Shown: positions 39,083 through 52,379 of the stretch, piece by piece
How the letters are laid out: each line of letters opens with the position of its first letter
Position numbering within the stretch: position 1 is the stretch's first letter
Origin: Otis tarda
Lineage: Eukaryota > Chordata > Aves > Otidiformes > Otididae
Assembly: GCA_026413225.1 (NCBI GenBank)
Contig: CM048554.1
Location: forward strand, 76,748,463-76,812,462
Direction: 5' to 3'
DNA: 64,000 bases
Translations under genes and position numbers: made by a program
The notes under the pieces: model-generated
The model's input: only the letters and a program-made list of their open reading frames with translations
What the model was told of the DNA's origin: nothing
Database searches by the model: none

Positions 39083-42000
39083 CGAACTGATGGAATTAGG
39101 GGGGCTGCGTTTCCACAGAGGTGACTTCAGCTACTGTGCGAGCATGGGCTAACCCACGCGGGGCTCCAGCTGAGCAGGCCTGCAAAAAAACACCACGCTG
39201 CACTGAAAACCAAAAAGCCAAATAGGGAAACAGCCCTCTGAAAAAGCCTGACCCCAATCTCGCAGAGCGAAACCGTGCAGCTCAAAACTTGTGCTGGTGA
39301 AGTGGGGTCAGAGCACCTTTGTCACCTGCAAAGAGGGACATTCGCAATCTGCTGGGTCATAAATTAAAGGCGTCTGAGCACACTGCATCATGACCGCTCC
39401 CTGTCAATCGACTGCGACGGGTGCAGGAGAGGCTGGTGACCAGAATTTACACTGGAGTCTGCACATAAAACCCGACAGGTTTGCTGGGCAGCCCCTCTAC
39501 AAAAGCTCACTGGGTGCTTATGTTCCAGCAGCCCAAGTTACAAAGGTACCGAGTCCCCTTATCATGATTCAACACATTACAAAAAAGTTACAAAATCTCC
39601 ATGCAGAGAGTTTCAGTTGTCACCACTGGCTTTGGAAGAGGTTGGGGCACCATGCAGCAATTCCTTGCCTAAGAACAACAATTCTACACCAAGTGTGTAT
39701 TTCCACACAGGAGTTGATAAAAATGTCCTGAAAACAAAAGTGAGATGCGGTGCCAGGATATGCCCTGCAACAGTGCTGGATATAGGGAAAATACTTCACA
39801 GAAACCAACTATTAAAGGTCCCTCCTCCCTGCAAATATCTAGCTCTGCATTAAAACCAATTAACAATAATCTACTAATAACAAGACTGTGATGTAGCTGC
39901 GAGATTCCCCTAAAGCAAAATCCTGCCAATGCTAGTAATTGATTCGGCAATGCGCACCAGCTCAATGGCACAGGCGTCTCCAATTCTTGGAAACATTACA
40001 TCCAGTCTAATTCCCCCCCAAGGTCACCATAGCCATCAGAAAATCCCCGTACATCGTGACCCGGAGAGCTCTGACTGAACAGCTGTTATCAATAGCCTGG
40101 GAAACTGAAGCGCGGTATCTGAAACACCGACCGAGCTGCTGCTTGGGGAGCCATGGCAGAGAATAAACCACAAATTTCTCTTGCGGGAGAGGAAGCAGGG
40201 CATGCCAGATTTGCCTCTGCGCTATTTGTTGCAACGTGTGTTTGCATGTACTTTATTGCAATGGAAAGAGGAGAGGTCATCCTGTTACCTGATTAAAGTT
40301 TTGAATTTTATCACAAAGGAACAAGGGACTCATCAACCACACGCTCTATGCAGAAGCTCTTTAAAAGGTCAATATAAGGTTATTCACACCAGTAAACTAC
40401 TTGATTGAGCACCAAGCCCACTGGAAGCTGCTTACTGACTACGACAGAAGCTAAGCTGCACCCAGCAAAAGCAGCAAAGGTGTCCATCCTCCCACATTCC
40501 AAGGGAATTCCATTCTTGCAGTTTCAAGCAACAACTCAGCATGAGTTTCTCAGTCTAATTCTGATAAGAAAAAAAACTCTGATCGGCTTCCCGCCTAGAT
40601 ATGGAGGCATTTACCAGAATCGATAAAGACCAGGCATGAAGCTAGCAGCAGAGGCAGAAGATACAAGAAAACCAGGGAGCTACGTAAGGAAAAGGCTGTT
40701 TGTATTTTCTAGTCTAAATACACCAAGTCAGAGAGCACCTACTAGAGGATGCAGAATATGGTGTGATTACGGACTGTATACTTTCATGTCTTATACATTA
40801 TCAGCGAGGAACTTGTATGTCTCCTCTCTCCTCAGCGATAGGGAAGGAAAAAGGAACAGTCCCTCACCATGGAAGCGAGAGCACTTACTACACATCCCAT
40901 TAAATATTTTAGGGACAGCTCAGCAGCCCTATGAGCTGCATAATCTCCGACACTGTTTGCTCTCTAGCTCAGGCCACATCAAAACAGAGATCGAAGTCTC
41001 TCTAAGGCTGGATCCTCTGTCTCTTACACCAATGAGCAATCCCTTTGTACACAGTATCAGCAGAGGGAACAGGACGACCCAAATGACTAAGGATTTGCAC
41101 ACCGACAGTACCAGGACTGGTTACCTAAGGGTGGATTAGTTAAAAAATAAACAACGCTGTAAATTATAGGTGGTACTACAAGCCCCACCTACACCTCGTA
41201 TTGTCCAACACTTCCTACTATAAAACCCTGTTCCCTGTTGCTAATAGCTTTGCAAACCTGAACTGCAACTGGGATTAGAAACAGAGTAAGTGGCCAGGCA
41301 TAGGCAAGACACAGGAAACAAGGAAGCCCAAGCCGGAGGAAAAACGTGCAATGGAGAGCTGGAGAGAAAAAAATGGCAAGCTGGACAAGGAGAGCAAATC
41401 TGAAAACCAGAGGAGGTGGGCAGAGGGGTGGGAGATTACAGGAAAAGGAAGGAGGGATGAATGGAGCAGGACTGGAAATCATAGGGAAGGAGTCTGAGAT
41501 AAGAGACCACAGGGGTCGAGGCGCCTGGGAGAGAAGAGGACGCAGAGCTGGGACAGTGCCCATTGGGGAATTCCACAGGTACTGGGCAGGTGAATGTCAC
41601 AGACGAGCACACCGGGAAGGGTGTATTCCTTTACTCAGAGCTGAGTGCAACAAATATGGCACAGGGCCCACAGAGAGATCACGGGGGATGAACCGAAACC
41701 CTGAATACCCCTTGAAGCATCCAGCCCAACAAGGAGACTGGGTGAGTATGTGAGCATGTTACTAACAACAGTGTCATAGCCAGCATGAGAAGTAATTTCA
41801 AGTGTTAGAGGCAACTTTATTTTTGACATTTTGTACTTCCTGAGCACTTGGCTTTTATATTGAAACATTTTTTCAGTGTAGATTTTCGTATAAATGAAGC
41901 ACACTCTTCTTTAGTACTTCTGCTCGGCACTTCACTGAACAGCAAGAACTATCCAGAGACACTCCAGCAATCTCCAATTAATGGTCAAAGACATGCGAAA

Positions 42001-42844
42001 TCCAACTTTCCTACTCCCTGTCTGCTCCTGGAAAACGGGAAAGGCTCATCACTGGTGTGACTCAAACCCACCCACTGTTTCGTAGTGCTTCTAGGGAGAA
42101 CATTGCTGGCCCCCACACGTCTGTATCCACCTGGAAGAACTGGTGGCTTGATACCTGATACAGTTTCCTGTAGAAAATAAGGAAAAGATCATCTCTCAGC
42201 CCATGCACAACTTTTTATTTTTTTTAAAAAAAAAAAAACAAACAACCCTAGCCATCCAATTAAAATGTCAAACCAGAAACCAAGCACTCAAGACTGGATA
42301 AATTTAGTAAGATGTCATGATTCAACTACAATCAAAGGAAATGCATACTCAATTTCTCAAACAACTGCTACCATACCGTTCTAGCAAACTGGTTTTTCTT
42401 CAGGCCGAGGGGAGACCAAATCCACACTATTTCTCAGTTTACTACTTTTTTTTTTCCTTTATTTTTTTCCTTCAATTAGAGAACATTGTCATTCCACATG
42501 CTTAGTACGAGCCTGAATAAAAAAATGACACGTGAGAAGCTTTTGCCAGGGTTAAGTCCCGACACAGCTGTTGGAAAAACCCAAAATGAACATTTTATCC
42601 TGGCCAAATCAGTGTTCTTTTCACTACTTATACTCTTGGATCCAGCAGCTGCAAGTGACGCTACAGGTCATCTTGTCCTAAATGGACAAAGAATCTGAGG
42701 ATCCTCTCAAGTTTTGGAGGCTTGTTTGTAATTCTGTTCTCCCTCTCACTACTTCGCAGCACTGCTGCACCAATGCCAAGTTGCTATGAGTTTAAGTAGG
42801 GTACCAAACTCTAGTCAGAACAGATTTTTCAGCTAAGATTTTCC

Positions 42845-42849
<5 letters not shown>

Positions 42850-42878
<29 letters not shown>
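42850..42878 (+). repeat. Poly(A) tract, 29 bases
   Basis: The longest homopolymer in the window. The 350 bases to its left were read for a retrocopy or SINE body and none was recognised. Confidence 0.95.
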
Positions 42879-42880
<2 letters not shown>

Positions 42881-45419
42881 CTATTTTTCCCAGTTCAATT
42901 TTTCAGCACCACAGGATCAACACTGGCTGCTCAGTTGATAATACCCCTCTTTATTTGAAGTTATTTTTCTCCTTTCACCACCCACGTTCATCTGGGACTT
43001 ATTCAGTATTATTCTGCCTAACACCAGTCCAAAACAGCAAACAATTTCTGTAACAGCACAATAAGCAGAGCGGACCCTAACAGAGGCACTTCGTTGTCTA
43101 AGAATCCCCTTACATAACATCCAGTTACATGCCAAAAGTAATGCTGAAAAACCTGTGAGGAGTTTAGGTACAGCTATACCTTTAACAGAACAACTTCTCT
43201 GGTATCAGGACCAGCGTTTTACAAGCAGGGAAATGTTTCTGCTGTACTTTGGCTTTCTGTCATCAGAGAGAGGTGGAGATTTATAACCTTTCTCCTTCCA
43301 AATTAGACTCCTTCAGTGCTCTATTTTATATTCTTCCTGACAGGTCCCTATTTTGTATTAAAAAAAAAACCTGCTTTCTCTGTGTTGCATAGCAAAAGTC
43401 CTTTCCAGCCAAAAGAGAAAACTCCTGCCAGTGAGCCAAACGGCCAGAGGTAACTCTGCTGTTAAAACTGCAAGGATAAAATACTTTGCCCAGTAACATA
43501 TCCATTTCTAGCAGGATTTGATAAAATTATAATTCACTGTCCAGAAAAAGACTAAAACATTAAACATATTATACTGAGAAAGTCAAAATAGGTCATTCAA
43601 TCAGCGTTATTCCCCCTTCATTTCAAACATAATAAAAGCAGTTAAGTAGTTTCTCTTCCAATTAGCATCATCTTTGTCTCCTCTGTGCCTAAAATACACT
43701 GGAGATATGGAGCTGCTCTGACTGTACAGCAGCCCAGGCCCTGCTCCCCACCACTACCAACTTCTCCATAAATACACAGAGGTGAAATCCTATCTTCAGT
43801 GACTTCAACTATGATCTTTTTCTCCGTTTTTTCCAATTCCCTGGTCTATCATCTCAAATGACAGACCTTTTCCTACTGATTGAAGAGGAGTATGGATGCG
43901 CTCAGGAAGAACCCCAACATGCCCAACTGCTCATGCACATCCTGCTCCATCCCATGGCCAGGAGGACTTGCTACCTGGCAGAGCCCGGAAGAAGGTGGGC
44001 TAGGAACAGGCTCCCCTGGGAAACAGCAGGGTTTCAGAGATCTTCCTGGATGTGAGAAGTCTGACATATGCTTCAAATGCATTTTAATTTAGAAAAAAAA
44101 AAGTTGGAAAGATTTTATTTATGTTTCTAATTAGGTAAACAGTATGCTTCCTTCCACCTGCTCCAAGCTATCCCACTAGGCCCAGTAGACATTAGATGTC
44201 TACGAACATACATCAGGTTGATTTACTCCCTACTGCTACTTCATGGAATCCTTCCTCCTCCCAGTCCCGTACGCCACTATCTCACGGCCTACATATTTCC
44301 CATCTTTTTTTGTATGTAAAATGGCCTCACTATTGATTTTGAAATACCTTCTTAAGCACACAGCTCCCTTCCCCAGAGCTTTCTGAAAAGCAGCTCCTCA
44401 TAAAAGGTTTCTCTCCTATCCCAAGTGTGCAAACCTTCTAGTACATTTTAATCAGAACTATTTTTGCCATGCATGAACCAGGTTGAAAGGGCAAGGGGGC
44501 AAAAAACAAATCTCAACATGCTATGGGAAGTGAGAATTACACCATCAACATAATGATAAAAATAACAGTATTAGGTTCAGAGTTTTTGTCTGCTACACAA
44601 ACTAGGCTGGAAACCTCTGGCCCAATCCATGCAGAGTTCCAGCATGATTTCCATTTGAAAATCAAAGATTTTACACGTGGCCCATTTATGTGGGCCCCAT
44701 ATATGGCTCAGGCCACACAAATGCAGAAGCTGCTTGCACAAGATTCACAAAAGGCTGCGGAGTTTTTACAGCTCCTCAGTGGCAGCATCATTCTTGGTGC
44801 CAACACTGTTCTCCTACAAAGGCATCCTAGGACCAGCAGCCTCCCATTGTAGGTCTTGATGAATAGTTAAAGAAGCACCATTCACTCTGAAACCTGACAT
44901 CTCAGACAAATAGTTTTGAGTTCCCCCATACAGTGAAACTTTTAAACACAACAGATCGTGTTGCACAAAAACAGGGACAGCAGCTCTACGTATCTCAGCT
45001 TACAAGCATCTCAGGACACAACTTGAACTGGCATCACCTTCTCCTATGAATTCCTGGAAAAAAAAAAAACATTCTCTGAAAATTAGTTAAGGTCCAGAGT
45101 AGTTTTGCAGAACAAACAGTAGGTTATAGGCTTTCAGGAAACCACATCACTGCTCTCAGCACAAAACCAATCAGCAAAAAAGGTGATAATGTGGGAGCCT
45201 GTGAGAGCCTCACACAAAGACATTCTTTGTTGAGTGCTGTTCTCACTTATCAGACGCCAAATTTTATGTACTAAGCGTATCTAGAACTTTCTACATGAAA
45301 CTGATAAATCCTCCATGAAATACTAGCAAATATATTTACACAAGATAGGGGTTCACTGGCTAACTTCACAAATACCTGCAAAGGCAGAAACTTTTGAGAC
45401 CCGTCTTGCATTTGAAGGT

Positions 45420-45515
45420 ATGTTTACACTGCAAATTTCATGTGAGAAAGTAGGGCTAGCTTTGGTCTTAACATGTCTTTGGAGAGCTGAAATAGCTGCT
45501 TGAAGAGCTAGTGTG
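45420..45515 (+). repeat. Possible old amniote repeat relic (TACACTGC...CTAGTGTGGAGA)
   Basis: GGTATGTTTACACTGCAAAT, then GGGCTAGCTTTGGTC, then GAGCTAGTGTGGAGAGACA keep the order of a common reptile repeat (GGTATGTCTACACTGCA, GCTAGCTT, CTAGTGTGGAGACA). Diverged; family not assigned. Confidence 0.35.
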
Positions 45516-45827
45516 GAGAGACAAAAAAAAACAAATACAGCAGGTTTTAAGAGCGCTGACACATAACTGGCACATATATCAAGATAATTCAGGTCACATT
45601 CTAGATAAAACAATTATGGCCACGGAAGTCATGTCCTTAAATGATTTCTTTAGAATATATTTCCTCTTCTTCATCCTATTTTGGAAAAAATGCAGACAGC
45701 AACATGGTACAGCATGAGAAAACACTAAGTTATAAGAGCAAACCATCTGCAGAGATGCTGGCTGCTTGGACTAGGAGAGTAGTTTGTATTTGAATATTAG
45801 GTAATTAATACATTTTTAAACAAAGCT

Positions 45828-45835
45828 TTGTTTAC
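45828..45835 (-). promoter_or_regulatory. Perfect FOXO consensus octamer TTGTTTAC
   Basis: Exact octamer in AT-rich DNA, minus orientation. No other site was noticed near it. Confidence 0.2.
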
Positions 45836-48828
45836 TTAAGTGCAACACTATTACTAACATTCCCTGGTCATGCTCAGTCCTCACCAGGAGGCCAGGCCCA
45901 GCTGCAACCAGGACTTCAAGCGCTGCTGGCCTGAGTCTTACTTACATTAATGCAAACGCACAGTGCTGCGGCAGCGCAGGAGAGCCCTGCTCTGCTGCTT
46001 GAACGTGGCCTTTAGCGGGGACAAGAGTCAGACCCTGCTCTCTTTACTTCATCTGCACCGTCATAAACCAGGCTGCATGCACGCAAACCCGTTTTCATTC
46101 CCAGTATGAACTGCTTTGGACTGAGCAGTCGCAGCAGCCGGGAGGCAGATGGAAGGCCAAGCGGACACGTGACGATGTGTTTGGGTGCCCCTCTATCTGT
46201 CCCTCCCCCAGCAGACCCCCCTCCGTCCTCACCAGACTTATCTGCTGCCTCCCACTCCTCTGGGGTTGGGATAAGCAGATGTTACCACCCTGTTCCAGGG
46301 CTGGCATCCAGCCTGAACCTGCCCATTTCTGCTCACAAAACTCAGGAGCCTGCAAATCTACAAAAAACTTTTTTTCCTAGGACTGAATCCCACTTGCTAG
46401 TCATAATCCCAGGCGTCCCAGTGGCCTCCGCTGCTCCCTAGGGAGAGCAGAAGGAAGGCTCTAAGGAAAGCAGGCTGGCCTGAAGGCAGACCCACAGCAC
46501 AAGACAAAGTGTGAAGACAGCCTCAGAGGCAGGTGTGAAAGGAGAAAACCAGCACCATTGGCAGTGCTCCTGCCTCCTGCCCTCATTCTGGAGCTCTCGA
46601 CAGGATTCTGGCAAGGAGATGCTGGCACAGACCTACCCTTCACCTCTGCATGGGCAGTGCGTGAAGGGACACAGAAGTGGCACGATCCAGTGACTCACCC
46701 CATGGAAAGGCACCTGACCACCGGCAGCACACAGGCATAGAGCAGATGGAGATGACACAGGCAGAGCCCCACATCCACCACAAGCAGCCTCCTGCCCCCA
46801 AAACTGGCAGGCAGCGCTCTCCAGGAGACCTGGAGGCACAAGCTGCAAAGGCCCTGGCGACAAGCTGTCAGTGCCACACGTCATCCTCTTCCTCGCTTCA
46901 AGGGGACCTTCCTCCAGCCCTCTGGCAACGATTCTCAGGCTGCCTCTGCCCTCCCGTCCCAGCGCACAGGTCCCTCACACATCCCCTTACACGGAGCAAG
47001 CGGCTACTTCACCAGTAGGGGAAAAATAATAAAGAAAAGCAAAATAATATCTTGCCAAACAAACATGTTCAAGTGACAACCTAGTATTTCATACTTCAGC
47101 TCTTAAGTACATAGCATGTTGCAATCCAGCAAGCAACCCATTCAATTCGTTAGGACAAGTCTGCTATAAGAATTAATTTTCACAAGGCTTTACTTTACCA
47201 GTACAAATCCCCAGAAAAGCATTTCTCTATCAGTGAAATCTTACATAGGTGGTTTTTTTTATCAGTAGAAGCATTTAAATAGCCTTTATTTTTAACAGGT
47301 ACCAGTGTACAGACAAAGAAAATTGCCTCAATAAGCAAACTCCAGGTAGGACACACACATACAGAGTTACACAAGACATGGATGCTGTTAACTCCTGACC
47401 TGCCTCAAATTCCTGGCAAAGCAGCGTTATGAGCATGTCAGTCCTTGAGCAAAGGTGCTAGGGAGGTGGCCCAGAAAAAGAACTCTGGTTCTGCAGGGCA
47501 AGAGTGGCTCCTCCTGGACCTCACAACTAGGTGCAGTGTTGGGAAGAACCACTCTGGCAAAAAAGCAACGGCAACACAGCGATGCTCTTCTCCTCCAGCC
47601 GCAGTGAAAGGCAGCTCTGTTGCTATTTCACCAAGGGGATGAGGCAGAGTGCTAACGCAATCGCCCGCTTGTTCCCAAACTCTTACAGCACCCTGCAATT
47701 GCTGTTTGTCAGTCCTGCAGCTCCATGCTTCATTCCCAACCGAAATGCAGTGATATCGTGCAACGTGCCCTCACGGTTATGAGCCAGCCCTCCATTTCCC
47801 ACACAGGCACCCCCTGCAACCTCCCCATCTGGTGTTATGAAGGGACGGATGGAGAAGGTGAAGCAGAACATAATGTCCCTGGAGTCTCCCAAGACAAGAA
47901 TGAGGAACTGGGGAATGGAGAATTGAGGAATGGAATTTTATTTTTTTTTTTTAATATTGGTATTCGGAAATTGAATGAGTGCTGTCTGTTTGTTACTCCC
48001 CTCATCTCACAGGTTTTAGAGCAATGACCTGTAATAACCTTTGCCCAATGCACTGCCCAGGAGATAATGTAGATACTGTAGTTGATGAACAGAGCAAAAC
48101 ATAATCTGCTGTTGTTGGAGACGATGCTCCACTCCAGCAGTGGCCTGCTCAGTGGCTGTGGAAACCTCAAGGTCCACCATCCTTGGCCATCTAGAGCTGA
48201 AGATGCTCTCCCTGCAGGTCACCACAGCATGCCCCAGCAACTCTTACATATCTCCTCCAGCCTTGCACACCTGAGCTCTTCCAACCCCTCCACCACAAAC
48301 AGGGGCTAGGGACACATCACCTCAGGCCTCTAGATCTCCTTGCAGTTCCTGGCAGGCTGAAAAGCATGCCTCTTTCTCCAGCTGCCTCAATCTGAGAAGC
48401 AAGAGCTTTACCCACCACTAGCAAAAAACAGTTGGAAACAGGCTGGTTTGCTTGGGGAAGCTAAGTTGATGTCAAATAAACATTAAATACACATTGGTAT
48501 GGAGCTGGTGCCTGGCAGTGGTATCCCACATACACAACTGGAACATCAGGAAATTGGTACAGCCATGCAGAGGAGCACGGGATGCCCCATCCTGACTTTG
48601 TCTGAAGCAAGTTAGAACAAAACATCTCACTCTGAAGGAAAATCCCCTTCTGTAGACAAGCCACTTTTTAATAATAAGTGCTAAATAGACTATTCAAGCA
48701 GGTAATTAATGTTAATTAACATATGTCAGGCCATAAATTGGCTAAATGCACCTCATTTTCCAAGCTTAGTGTGTGGCAATGCTCAGGAAATTGTAACAGA
48801 ACAGAAGAGTCTAAGTTTGTAGAAGCAC

Positions 48829-48856
48829 AAAAAAAAAAAAAAAAAAAAAAAAAAAA
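48829..48856 (+). repeat. Poly(A) tract, 28 bases
   Basis: Uninterrupted A run just right of an AT-rich segment that resembles a conserved non-coding element. No retrotransposon body was recognised. Confidence 0.95.
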
Positions 48857-50844
48857 GTGAATAAAATGTTAAGCTTAATCTTCACTTAACTCGTGGTGTG
48901 CTGAGCCAGCACTACCAAAAACTGAATGACTGTGCACATTACTTGAACGCTTTATTTTGCTCCTGAGCCACTGCACTACACACGTATTGTCAGCCCCAAG
49001 AAAAGCCACATCAAAAAAACCCTGCAGCTCCCCGAGCGCTGTGCTATCAGGCAGGCCTTTATCAGGATGCTTGCTACGTGCTGTGGGACCTGGATGAGCC
49101 TCCTGCCCTGGGGACCTGGCAAGGCTGTGGTCCCTTCCCGGCGCCGACTTGGGAACCACAGGTTTTCATGGCAAGGGGAACGAAGCAGTGAGAGGATGCT
49201 CAGATCTCACTCTCCATCAGAGAGAGTCTGCCTCAAAACAGAGGGCCTCATGCCTTTAAAAGAAACCAACACTGCCATTTTATAACCCTGCCCTTGGGCA
49301 TGTTTTCTGTGGCGAAGATAGTAGGAACGCTTTTTAAAACCTGGGAGAGAAACAAGAACACACAAAGATTTTAGTCTAAGTAACAACTTGCATTAGGAAA
49401 CACTTTCAGTTTCTCCCTTGGCAAGCCGCCACTACACTAAGACCCACTGTAATTGCATTGCAAATAAGAAACAATCCTCACAAAAGATTTTTCCATACTT
49501 TCACGCAAAATAGCTGGCTGCCAAAATCTCGCAGGGCACCTTTAGGAGGCTGCCACCTAGAGAAATGCTTTGGCTGCTTATTGTCAGTTTTCCCTTATCT
49601 CCAAGGCAATCCCTTTGGCCTCCCTTTGAACCTAGCACACCCACCGTAATTTTCTGGGGTGATTTCACACTTGTTCTCCCCATCCACCACCCCACACAAG
49701 CCGACTGAGAAGAGCCCGGCCACTACAGGAGTGAGGGGTGGTGAGGGGCTGCACCCACCCCAGCACCGCCTGCCTTCTGCAAGGGACCCCACCGACTCCA
49801 TGTTTCTACTTTGCGCATGTCAGCACAAAGAGCTTTCACAAAACCACCGGGCTAACCCTAATCACTCGCCTTTCTAAATGCACCAGCACGTGCCCAACCT
49901 CCCCTAATCTCCCCGGATTACAGCAAAGTGGTGTAGCACCACCAAAATGACCCAAATACAAAATGGCCTCGCGTGTAAGACACTGCTTGCTTTACCAGGA
50001 CAAAACCAAGCAGAGGCAGGACGTCCCAGGGCAGCAGCACTAGGATCGCTCTCCTCCTCAGCCTGATAGTCTCAGACAGCATTTGTTCAAGCCAACACAA
50101 TACAGCAGGTAGAAAAGCCACTAAGGTGATTTAATTTTTATTAGCATTAACCGTGTCCTTTCAAACACACAGGAAAGTGTAGGAGCCAACCTCTGACTCC
50201 CAAGCTTCCTATTTTAAATATGCCCAAATATTGACACTAATAACTTATTACAGACAACGTTGATGTTGCATGCCTGTTTCAGGTAACCCTCTGTCTCTAA
50301 AGAACTGATGAACACTGATTCCGGTATTTACCATGCAAGTCTACCTGACAGCATACTATCTGGCATCATTCACTGGAGGTTCCCCGTCCATATCAAAAGT
50401 TAAGTTTATCAGAGCCTGTGACTCTCTGCAGCTGATGACATTCACCAAGGCGATGTGTTTATATCTGCATTTACCAAGTCCTCGGTGCTCCTCATTGTCA
50501 CACCACGGATCAAACAATGTCAATGATTCTGGTCTCTCCCTCTCTCTCCTCTAATAGCTGTCGCCTGCCTGCAGGAGCTGGGGAAAAGTGAGATCTTTGA
50601 TGTACGTTACAGATATAAAATAATAATGCATGCTAATATCTACATATGGTTTCTACTGGAAAGTTTAAAAAGTCATTTGTTACTTTGATACTAAAGTATA
50701 CTCTTCTTTGATGACAGAAGCTTGTTATCTGGCAGTTTTGACTCTGGGGCTGGAACCGTACATGTCTCTACGTTGCTTAGCACAAAATTCACTTATAACT
50801 GTTCCTGAGTATTTTGTTAAAGTACAACATAGTAAGGCTTTGAT

Positions 50845-50930
50845 CAGGTAAGATGCTTAAGCAGTAAGTTTAAGCACACAAGTAATCCCAGTGAAGTCCC
50901 ATGGATCCATTCACGTGGTGAAACTCGTGC
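50845..50930 (+). repeat. Possible old amniote repeat relic (GATGCTTAAGC...GTCCCATGG)
   Basis: AAGATGCTTAAGC, TTTAAGCACACAAGTAATCC and CAGTGAAGTCCCATGG match, in order, pieces of a reptile repeat with CTTTAAGCACGTGAGTAGTC and CCATTGACTTCAATGGG. Weak to moderate. Confidence 0.35.
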
Positions 50931-51100
50931 TTGCTTCGGTAGATCAAAACTTAAAATAATCAGACGACGGTTTGTAAGCCTAACCCTTCTGTACAGATGA
51001 ACAAGATAGTTCAAAATTAGGAAAAAAAAAAGTAAGAATATAATAGAAAACTGGAAAAAATACTCATGCTAGCAGTTAACTGGGAAACACCATCTTATAA

Positions 51101-51125
51101 GAAAAAAAAAAAAAGAAAAAAAAAA
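51101..51125 (+). repeat. A-rich purine tract (GA-interrupted)
   Basis: Two A runs of 13 and 10 bases, each preceded by a single G. Simple sequence. Confidence 0.85.
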
Positions 51126-52353
51126 GACAGCAGAGAAAAAAATGAAACTGATGCAAACTCCTGCCACTCGTGATCAAGACACCATGTTGGTGTGTGCTGC
51201 TCCGAGAAAGGAGAAATAAGAGCAGAGAGTGGTGTTGCTTCCTTCCCACATCCTTTGCAAAAAGATGATTTAAAAAGTCCAACACATTTGGTGTATCAGC
51301 ATCTGGCTAACAGATTTAGACATCTGTCTACATCGCTGGCAAATTTCTTGAGTCTTTTCAAGTCTCAATAATTAGAGAAAAGACTTGTGTGCTTGCTACG
51401 CTGAAGGGACTGCAGTCCTTCGGTATATATTGGTCAACAAAACATGTTAAGGAATGATGAAATGTCCATGTACAAAGTTTACAAAAATCTCCCCTCCAAA
51501 GTAAATATCCCAGCCGCCAGTATTTATCTTTCATGAGGAAGATGATTGCAACAGGTGTAAAACAAATAGGCTTCTGATATAAAAAACAAATCAAAGCAAA
51601 TCAGCTGCATTTAAATTTGGGAATTGCCGGTATCTGTGTATAAAGGACCAGATTCATAGTCTTGCGATACTGCTCGACAAAGAGGAAAATAGTCCCCCTA
51701 GTGTACTCTTCTTGTAGAAAAGACTGTTTCACAAGATAGTGCTGCAAGAAATTACAAAATAACATTATAGGAAGAGATATGGAAGTACTTAAGCTATAGT
51801 GAAACCGGGCACCTCTACAGAGACACTAAAGTGTTTCGGTTTTGTGGTTCAAGATTATTGAGTGAAGTGAGTTACTGCATCCTAAATACTTGGAGGGGAA
51901 AAAAATTGGTTTTTTAAGTCAGTAGCTTAATTTTGTGTCTGCATGACATTGATAAAACAATAGATACTTGAATTTGGAAAGACGGGTAGATCTGGTCACG
52001 GAGGAGCTCTGTGGAAGTACCTGCAACAGCCGCCTGGCACAGTACATTTCACAAGGGTGAAACCAGCTCACCCTCAGACCGTTTCCCCCCCTCCAGTGAC
52101 GATAAATATAAGTACTGACCCTCCATAAGTATCCAAGACAGTAAGCGGATACTGAAACACGCAGCTAAACCCTTCCCGGTGACTGGGAAGCGTATGGGAT
52201 TGTATCAAACCAGGCTGCCCGTGGCATATGACAGTGTCCGCAGCGTGCCGGCTCTACAGCGATGCGCCGTACACTACTGCCCTAGTTAGCAGCCAGGCAG
52301 TGTTAGATTAGCTAGCATACCCAGGGGCTGGGGAAAAGCAAAGAAGATTGTTC

Positions 52354-52379
52354 GGGGGGGGCAGGGAGGGGGTGTTGGG
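52354..52379 (+). other. Predicted G-quadruplex motif
   Basis: Four G runs (G8, G3, G5, G3) with loops CA, A and TGTT fit the canonical G3+ with 1-7 base loops. The surrounding DNA is ordinary AT-rich intron, so the motif is isolated. On the transcribed FOXO3 pre-mRNA this strand appears as C-rich, so the structure would form in DNA, not in that RNA. Confidence 0.7.

Larger units (their letters stand above)
30842..42849. other. Intron segment, no gene
   Basis: Contains the poly(T) tract at 33.1 kb with motif-rich DNA on both sides (32,880-33,060 and 33,180-33,370), a T17 tract, and a pair of FOXO octamers at 38.5-39.1 kb. The 167-codon open frame at 40,636-41,139 has no recognisable domain and no gene context, so it is left out as chance. 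Confidence 0.65.

Noticed and set aside
40636-41139. 167-codon open frame on the plus strand
   Set aside because: The composition looks random, no family was recognised and there is no neighbouring exon or promoter.
42480-42878. Possible retrocopy ending in the A29 tract
   Set aside because: The upstream sequence matched no known transcript or SINE, and no target-site duplication could be seen. The same applies to the A28 tract at 48,829 and the A23 tract at 8,478.
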